Below, in pieces: positions 62,859 to 64,000 of a stretch of DNA of 64,000 nt. Numbering within the stretch: the stretch's first letter is position 1; every line of letters starts with the position of its first letter. Origin of the DNA: Anaeromyxobacter soli (GTDB lineage: Bacteria > Myxococcota > Myxococcia > Myxococcales > Anaeromyxobacteraceae); the NCBI RefSeq assembly GCF_022808855.1, contig NZ_JAKZLF010000016.1, positions 1 through 64,000 on the forward strand, written 5' to 3'. Made by a program: the position numbers and the translations under genes. A model generated the notes under the pieces. That model did no database searches. It was not told the DNA's origin and saw nothing but the letters and a program-made list of their open reading frames with translations.

Positions 62859-64000
62859 GCGCGCCGTCCACGGAGCTGACCACCCTCTCGCTCGCCGACG
62901 CGAGCGCGCTCCTCGCCGGGAGGGGCGCCTCGTCGCGGGAGCTCGTCGCCGCCGCGCTCGACCGCATCGCCGCGACCGACGGCCGGATCGGCGCGTTCCT
63001 CCGGACGACGCCCGAGCGCGCCCGCGCGGCCGCGGAGGCCGCCGACGCGCGCGCGGCGAAGGGGGCGCGCCGCTCGCCCCTCGACGGCGTCCCCATCGCC
63101 CTCAAGGACATCTTCCTCACGAAGGGCGTCGAGACGACCTGCGCGTCGCGGATCCTCGAGGGCTTCGTCCCGCCCTACGACGCCACCGTCGTCGAGCGGC
63201 TCGAGCAGGCCGGCGCCGTGGTCGTCGGCAAGCTCAACATGGACGAGTTCGCGATGGGCTCGTCGAACGAGAACAGCGCGTTCAAGCCGTGTCACAACCC
63301 GTACGACCTCGCGCGCACGCCCGGCGGCAGCTCGGGCGGCAGCGCCGCGGCCGTCGCCGCCCGGCAGGTGTACGGGACGCTCGGCACGGACACGGGCGGC
63401 TCGATCCGGCTCCCGGCCGCGTTCTGCGGGGCCGTGGGCGTGAAGCCCACCTACGGCCGCGTCTCGCGCTACGGCGTCATCGCCTTCGCCTCCTCGCTCG
63501 ATCAGGTCGGCCCGCTCGGCCGCACCGTGCGCGACGCGGCGCTCCTGCTCCAGGCCATCGCCGGCCACGACCCGCGCGACCTGACCTCCTCGACCCGGCC
63601 CGTGGACGACTACCTCGCAGGCCTCGAGGGCGGCGCGCGCGGGCTGCGCATCGGCGTGCCCCGCGAGTGGCTCGCGGGCGGGCTCGCGCCCGGGGTCGAG
63701 CGCGCGGTGCGCGAGGCGCTCGCACGGTACGAGCGGCTCGGCGCGACGCTCGTCGACGTCTCCCTGCCGCACTCGCGCTACGGCATCGCGGCCTACTACC
63801 TCATCGCCCCCGCGGAGGCCTCCTCGAACCTCGCCCGCTACGACGGCGTGCGCTTCGGGCTCCGCGCGGGCGAGGCGCGCGGCCTCAAGGAGATGTACTC
63901 GGAGACGCGCGAGCGCGGGTTCGGCGCGGAGCCGAAGCGCCGCATCATGCTCGGGACCTACGCGCTCAGCGCGGGCTACTACGACGCCTACTACCTGCGC
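62855..64000 (+). CDS. gatA: aspartyl/glutamyl-tRNA amidotransferase subunit A (partial, cut by window edge)
   Basis: Amidase subunit of GatCAB. The GTG at 62855 overlaps the gatC stop (GTGA), and the frame stays open to the last base (382 codons seen of about 485). The amidase-signature triad is present: Lys in VPIALKDIF, and the cis-Ser/Ser in [34 protein letters not shown] and [11 protein letters not shown] are the other landmarks. The C-terminal end and the following gatB, if present, lie outside the window. Confidence 0.97.
   Translation, partial: MSAPSTELTTLSLADASALLAGRGASSRELVAAALDRIAATDGRIGAFLRTTPERARAAAEAADARAAKGARRSPLDGVPIALKDIFLTKGVETTCASRILEGFVPPYDATVVERLEQAGAVVVGKLNMDEFAMGSSNENSAFKPCHNPYDLARTPGGSSGGSAAAVAARQVYGTLGTDTGGSIRLPAAFCGAVGVKPTYGRVSRYGVIAFASSLDQVGPLGRTVRDAALLLQAIAGHDPRDLTSSTRPVDDYLAGLEGGARGLRIGVPREWLAGGLAPGVERAVREALARYERLGATLVDVSLPHSRYGIAAYYLIAPAEASSNLARYDGVRFGLRAGEARGLKEMYSETRERGFGAEPKRRIMLGTYALSAGYYDAYYLR

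Overview
The window is a stretch of bacterial chromosome of about 73-75 % GC with almost no non-coding space. Gene content points to a member of the Myxococcota, most likely Anaeromyxobacter or a close relative. The signs are many orphan sensor kinases, PilZ-receiver fusions, MJ0042-type zinc-ribbon proteins with long Pro/Ala linkers, Cys-rich exported lipoproteins, and extreme third-position GC that produces long antisense shadow frames. The assignment is an inference from style, not from a database match. No rRNA, tRNA, CRISPR array, insertion sequence or prophage is visible.

Layout, left to right. 1-5.5 kb: ftsH, with a run of five hairpins after its stop, stands divergent to an NtrC-type regulator and a MORN-repeat protein; small exported proteins follow. 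5.6-11.2 kb (minus): a likely five-gene run of outer-membrane-like protein, lipoprotein, pyruvate kinase, M24 peptidase and a Nudix/metallo-beta-lactamase fusion. 11.4-15 kb: DNA glycosylase and RlmN-like methyltransferase (plus), then a PhoU-like/Pit phosphate pair (minus). 15.2-22.1 kb (plus): five closely packed, mostly overlapping genes for two histidine kinases, an anchored linker protein, an Ig-like surface protein and a receiver-PAS-kinase-receiver hybrid. 22.1-31.6 kb: CotH-like lipoprotein, HPF-like factor, AlaX editing protein, Smr protein, PAP2 phosphatase, a hybrid kinase, an ArsC-fold protein and an SF1 helicase. 31.7-40.3 kb: a soluble kinase, a YprB-like nuclease, a UlaG-like hydrolase, a GIN-domain lipoprotein, purL and a PilZ-receiver protein. 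40.3-46.4 kb: a PKD-rich lipoprotein divergent to a three-gene envelope operon. 46.4-52.8 kb: thioesterase, ceramidase-like protein, purF, RMD1-like protein, HU-like protein, acetyltransferase and a second PilZ-receiver protein. 52.9-55.6 kb: nuoE-nuoF-nuoJ-nuoK, a partial complex I set. 55.6-64 kb: a Yip1/DUF2752/plsY operon, ftsK (minus), a zinc-ribbon/TPR operon, and gatC-gatA running off the right edge.

Two architectural themes recur. Genes are often joined by GTGA or ATGA four-base overlaps, which suggests translational coupling. Many first genes of transcription units have a TAnnnT-like -10 element only 6-12 bases before the start codon and no Shine-Dalgarno sequence, suggesting leaderless or nearly leaderless mRNAs. 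The clearest promoter is TTGACA-17-TAGCCT ahead of nuoE; its -35 also serves, on the other strand, as TTGTCA-16-TATACT for the divergent PilZ-receiver gene.

The least ordinary parts are the five-gene envelope-signalling operon (15.25-22.12 kb), the divergent lipoprotein/PEGA-like cluster (40.3-46.4 kb), the clusters of near-perfect hairpins at 31-166 and 38722-38808, and the shared divergent promoters.
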